A DNA stretch of 8,378 nucleotides from Clostridium_Z sp040797585 (lineage in GTDB: Bacteria; Bacillota; Clostridia; Clostridiales; Clostridiaceae). This document shows, in pieces, positions 5,989 through 8,378 of the stretch. The stretch is from NCBI RefSeq assembly GCF_040797585.1, contig NZ_JBFNEO010000121.1:1-8378 (forward strand). The letters are read 5' to 3'. Below the pieces are notes generated by a model. It saw nothing but the letters and a program-made list of their open reading frames with translations, searched no databases and was not told the DNA's origin. The position numbers and the translations under genes are program-made. Position 1 is the stretch's first letter; the number at the start of each line of letters is the position of its first letter.

Positions 5989-7473
5989 ATGAGTAATGTA
6001 GAAAACATAATAAAGGATTCTGTACTTACCTATGAGCAAAAGGTAGTTGCTTTAGCAAGAGAAGGGGAAAATACATTAGACGTATTAAAAATTTCTAAAG
6101 AAACCCAAGACCTTAGAGAAAAAGGAGTAATATGTGATTTATTCGAGGGAAATGCTCCATATAGGCCAAGATATATAATACCAAACTATGAGAAGTTTAT
6201 GAAAAATGGTAGTGAATTTTTAAGATTAACTCCAGCAAAGGACATATGGGAGGCAGTAAATAATCTTTTAATTTTATATAAGCATGTGCCGTCTATTACT
6301 ACAATGCCAGTATATGTGGGAAATATAGACGAGCTTTTAGAGCCTTTTATTGTGGATGAAGAAGAGAGTTATAAGGCTATAAAGTTATTTTTAACTCATA
6401 TAGATAGAACTATAACAGATTCCTTCTGTCATGCTAATATAGGACCAAGGGATACAAAGGCAGGAAGAATAATCCTTAAAGTAGAAAGGGAGCTTCAAAA
6501 CTCAACACCTAATATAACTTTAAAATATAGTAAGGACACTCCAAGGGACTTTGTTATAGAATCAGTAAAGACAGCTTTAGTAACAGCAAAACCAAGCTTT
6601 GCTAATAATGAAATGTTCTCTAAAGATTTTAATGGAGATTATGCTATCGCTAGCTGCTATAACGGACTTAATATTGGAGGAGGAAGTTATACCTTAGTTA
6701 GAATGAATTTACATAAACTATCTTTAGAAGCTAGTAGTGTAGAGGATTTCTTAAATAATAAATTACCTTCTGCTATGAAAAATATGGCGGATTATATAGA
6801 TGAAAGAATAAAATATATAGTAGAAGAAAGTAATTTCTTTACTTCAAACTTCTTAGTAAAAGAAGGATTAATATCTAGAGAAAAGTTTACTGCTATGTTT
6901 GGTCTTGTAGGTCTTGCAGAATGTGTTAACACTCTTTTAAAAGCAGAGAACTTAAGTGATAAGTTTGGACATAATAAAGATGCTGACAACCTTGGAGTAA
7001 AAATTATAAATACTATGTATGACTTTGTAAATAATCATGAGAGTATATACTGCGATGGTGCTAATAAAAGATTTTTATTACATGCTCAAGTTGGGATAGA
7101 TACTGATAAGGGTACTAGCCCAGGATGTAGAATACCTATAGGAGAAGAGCCAGAGCTTTTAAGTCATTTAAAGCAAAGTGCTATGTTCCATAAATATTTT
7201 CCATCAGGAATAGGTGATATATTCCCATTTGAAAAAAATAGTATAAACAATCCAGAGTATATAGTAGATATAATAGATGGAGCATTTAAAGTAGGAATGA
7301 GATACTTATCTATATATTCTTCAGATAGTGATGTTATAAGAATAACAGGATACCTTGTTAAAAAATCAGATATAGAAAAGTTAAGCAGAGGAGAGCAAGT
7401 TTTAAATGATACAGTAGTATTAGGTAAAGGTGCTGCAGATAACTCAAAAATATTAGATAGAAAGGTAAGATAG
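5989..7473 (+). CDS. yjjI: YjjI-family glycyl radical enzyme, reaction unknown
   Basis: This 494-residue protein resembles E. coli YjjI, an oxygen-sensitive glycyl radical enzyme of unknown reaction. Members store a radical on a C-terminal glycine, installed by a partner activase, and pass it to an active-site cysteine. The glycine here is Gly454 in RITGYLVK, 40 residues from the C-terminus, a variant of the classic RVxGY motif. The most likely thiyl cysteine is Cys223 in ASCYNGLNIGGG, a segment I remember as conserved in E. coli YjjI. Other cysteines are Cys49, 147, 312, 355 and 380. Further family-like segments are VICDLFEGNAPYRPRY (47-62), PSITTMPVYVG (101-111), HANIGPRD (148-155), NFLVKEGLI (287-295) and LLHAQVGIDTDKGTSPG (363-379). 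There is no signal peptide or membrane segment, so it is cytoplasmic. The ATG at 5989 is chosen because the ATG at 5974 overlaps the GGAGG site. The activase gene begins 2 bases after the stop. Confidence 0.9.
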   Translation: MSNVENIIKDSVLTYEQKVVALAREGENTLDVLKISKETQDLREKGVICDLFEGNAPYRPRYIIPNYEKFMKNGSEFLRLTPAKDIWEAVNNLLILYKHVPSITTMPVYVGNIDELLEPFIVDEEESYKAIKLFLTHIDRTITDSFCHANIGPRDTKAGRIILKVERELQNSTPNITLKYSKDTPRDFVIESVKTALVTAKPSFANNEMFSKDFNGDYAIASCYNGLNIGGGSYTLVRMNLHKLSLEASSVEDFLNNKLPSAMKNMADYIDERIKYIVEESNFFTSNFLVKEGLISREKFTAMFGLVGLAECVNTLLKAENLSDKFGHNKDADNLGVKIINTMYDFVNNHESIYCDGANKRFLLHAQVGIDTDKGTSPGCRIPIGEEPELLSHLKQSAMFHKYFPSGIGDIFPFEKNSINNPEYIVDIIDGAFKVGMRYLSIYSSDSDVIRITGYLVKKSDIEKLSRGEQVLNDTVVLGKGAADNSKILDRKVR

Positions 7474-7475
7474 TT

Positions 7476-8312
7476 ATGGATTATGGAATAATCAATAAGA
7501 TAATTCCATTTAGTTCTGTAGATGGACCAGGCAATAGAACATCTATATTTTTTCAAGGATGTAATTTTGACTGTAAGTACTGCCATAATCCAGAAACTAT
7601 AAATTCTTGTATTACTTGTGGTATGTGCAAGGATGTTTGTCCTAAAAATCTTATCTCAATTAAAGAAGGAAATATGTCTTGGGATTATAAAGAGTGTATT
7701 AATTGCGATAGTTGCATAAGGATATGTAAAAATTGCAGTACTCCAAAAACAAGAAAGCTTCATTATATGGAACTTATAAATGAAGTTAAAGAAAATATGC
7801 CTTTTATAACTGGAATAACAACTTCAGGGGGAGAATGCACCCTCCAGCATGAGTTTATCTCAAAGGTTTTTAAAGAGGCTAAGGATTTAGGTTTAAGCAC
7901 TTTTCTTGATAGCAACGGTTATAAAGACTTTAGAAGTATGGGGGAGCTTTTAACTTATACTGATAAGGTTATGCTAGATATTAAAGCTTATGATGAAGAA
8001 GAACATATAAATCTTACTTCAAAGAGTAATAAAACTATCCTTGAAAATGCCTTATATCTAGGAAAGATGAATAAGCTTTATGAGATTAGAACAGTTATAG
8101 TTCCAGAGGTTTTAAACAATAAATATACTGTGGGTAAGGTAAGTGAGTTAATAGAATCTATAGATGGAAATATAAGATATAAAATTATAAAATATAGACC
8201 TTTAGGTGTTAGACAAGGTCTAATAGAATCTTATGTGCCACAGGATGATTATATGGAAGAATTAAAAAAGATAGCAACAAATAACGGATGTAATGATGTT
8301 GTTATAGTTTAA
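7476..8312 (+). CDS. yjjW: YjjW-type glycyl radical enzyme activase (radical SAM)
   Basis: This is the radical-SAM partner that abstracts a hydrogen from the glycine of YjjI using S-adenosylmethionine and a [4Fe-4S] cluster. The 278-residue protein has the activase layout of the PflA/YjjW family. The N-terminal SVDGPGNRTSIFFQGC leads into the CX3CX2C cluster motif Cys29, Cys33, Cys36. An inserted two-cluster ferredoxin-like region follows, with Cys45-x2-Cys48-x2-Cys51-x3-Cys55-Pro and Cys74-x2-Cys77-x2-Cys80-x3-Cys84, plus an extra Cys87. TTSGGE (115-120) is the SAM-binding GGE motif. DSNGY (145-149) and MLDIKAYD (166-173) are further activase signatures. The C-terminal part (RYKIIKYRPLGVR, 234-246) resembles other activases. 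The ribosome binding site is AAAGGT (7461-7466) in the end of yjjI. The 2-base gap implies co-translation with its substrate enzyme. Confidence 0.93.
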   Translation: MDYGIINKIIPFSSVDGPGNRTSIFFQGCNFDCKYCHNPETINSCITCGMCKDVCPKNLISIKEGNMSWDYKECINCDSCIRICKNCSTPKTRKLHYMELINEVKENMPFITGITTSGGECTLQHEFISKVFKEAKDLGLSTFLDSNGYKDFRSMGELLTYTDKVMLDIKAYDEEEHINLTSKSNKTILENALYLGKMNKLYEIRTVIVPEVLNNKYTVGKVSELIESIDGNIRYKIIKYRPLGVRQGLIESYVPQDDYMEELKKIATNNGCNDVVIV

Positions 8313-8321
8313 GAGAAGAAA

Positions 8322-8352
8322 AGTTGAGTTTGTTTAGAGAAATTCAACTCTT
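8322..8352 (+). terminator. Possible weak terminator after yjjW
   Basis: AGTTGAGTTT (8322-8331) can pair with AAATTCAACT (8340-8349), ten pairs including one G-U, with an 8-base loop. Only a short TT follows before AAACAG, so the T-run is poor. A competing hairpin can form between GTTTAGAG (8332-8339) and CTCTTAAAC (8348-8356) with one bulge. The window ends too soon to tell whether a better terminator follows. Confidence 0.4.
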
Positions 8353-8378
8353 AAACAGAAATTAGTTCAATTTGTTAT

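Noticed and set aside
7164..7586. Minus-strand open frame of 140 codons
   Set aside because: It is antisense to the well-supported yjjI-yjjW genes, has no recognisable domain, and reflects the codon bias of the opposite strand.

Overview
This 8.4-kb window is a low-G+C, strongly AT-rich stretch with AGA-rich codon use and purine-rich AGGAGG-type ribosome binding sites. All genes lie on the plus strand and are tightly packed. Codon bias, protein similarity and an anaerobe-type glycyl radical enzyme point to Clostridium in the strict sense, possibly close to C. perfringens. The genus call is an inference from reading, not from a search.

Positions 1-266 are an AT-rich leader with no gene or riboswitch I can recognise. 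Positions 267-5695 hold one compact folate operon in the order pabA, pabB, pabC, folE, HD-domain gene, folP, folB-folK fusion. Gaps are 2 to 21 bases, and pabC and folE overlap by 11 bases. PabA and PabB turn chorismate plus glutamine into aminodeoxychorismate, and PabC releases p-aminobenzoate. FolE converts GTP into dihydroneopterin triphosphate. The FolB half makes hydroxymethyl-dihydropterin from dihydroneopterin, the FolK half pyrophosphorylates it, and FolP joins it to p-aminobenzoate to give dihydropteroate. The only step between chorismate/GTP and dihydropteroate with no recognised enzyme here is dephosphorylation of dihydroneopterin triphosphate. The only unassigned gene in the operon encodes an HD-superfamily metal-dependent phosphohydrolase, which makes it a good candidate for that step. 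No folC or folA is present in the window.

The operon ends at a strong intrinsic terminator (5787-5825). After an AT-rich intergenic region with a likely -10 box, positions 5989-8312 carry a second unit: a YjjI-family glycyl radical enzyme followed 2 bases later by its YjjW-type radical-SAM activase. To my knowledge the reaction of this family is not established. A weak hairpin follows the activase gene.

The two points most worth following up are the HD-domain protein, with its C-terminal cysteine cluster, as a possible missing folate enzyme, and the orphan YjjI/YjjW radical system.
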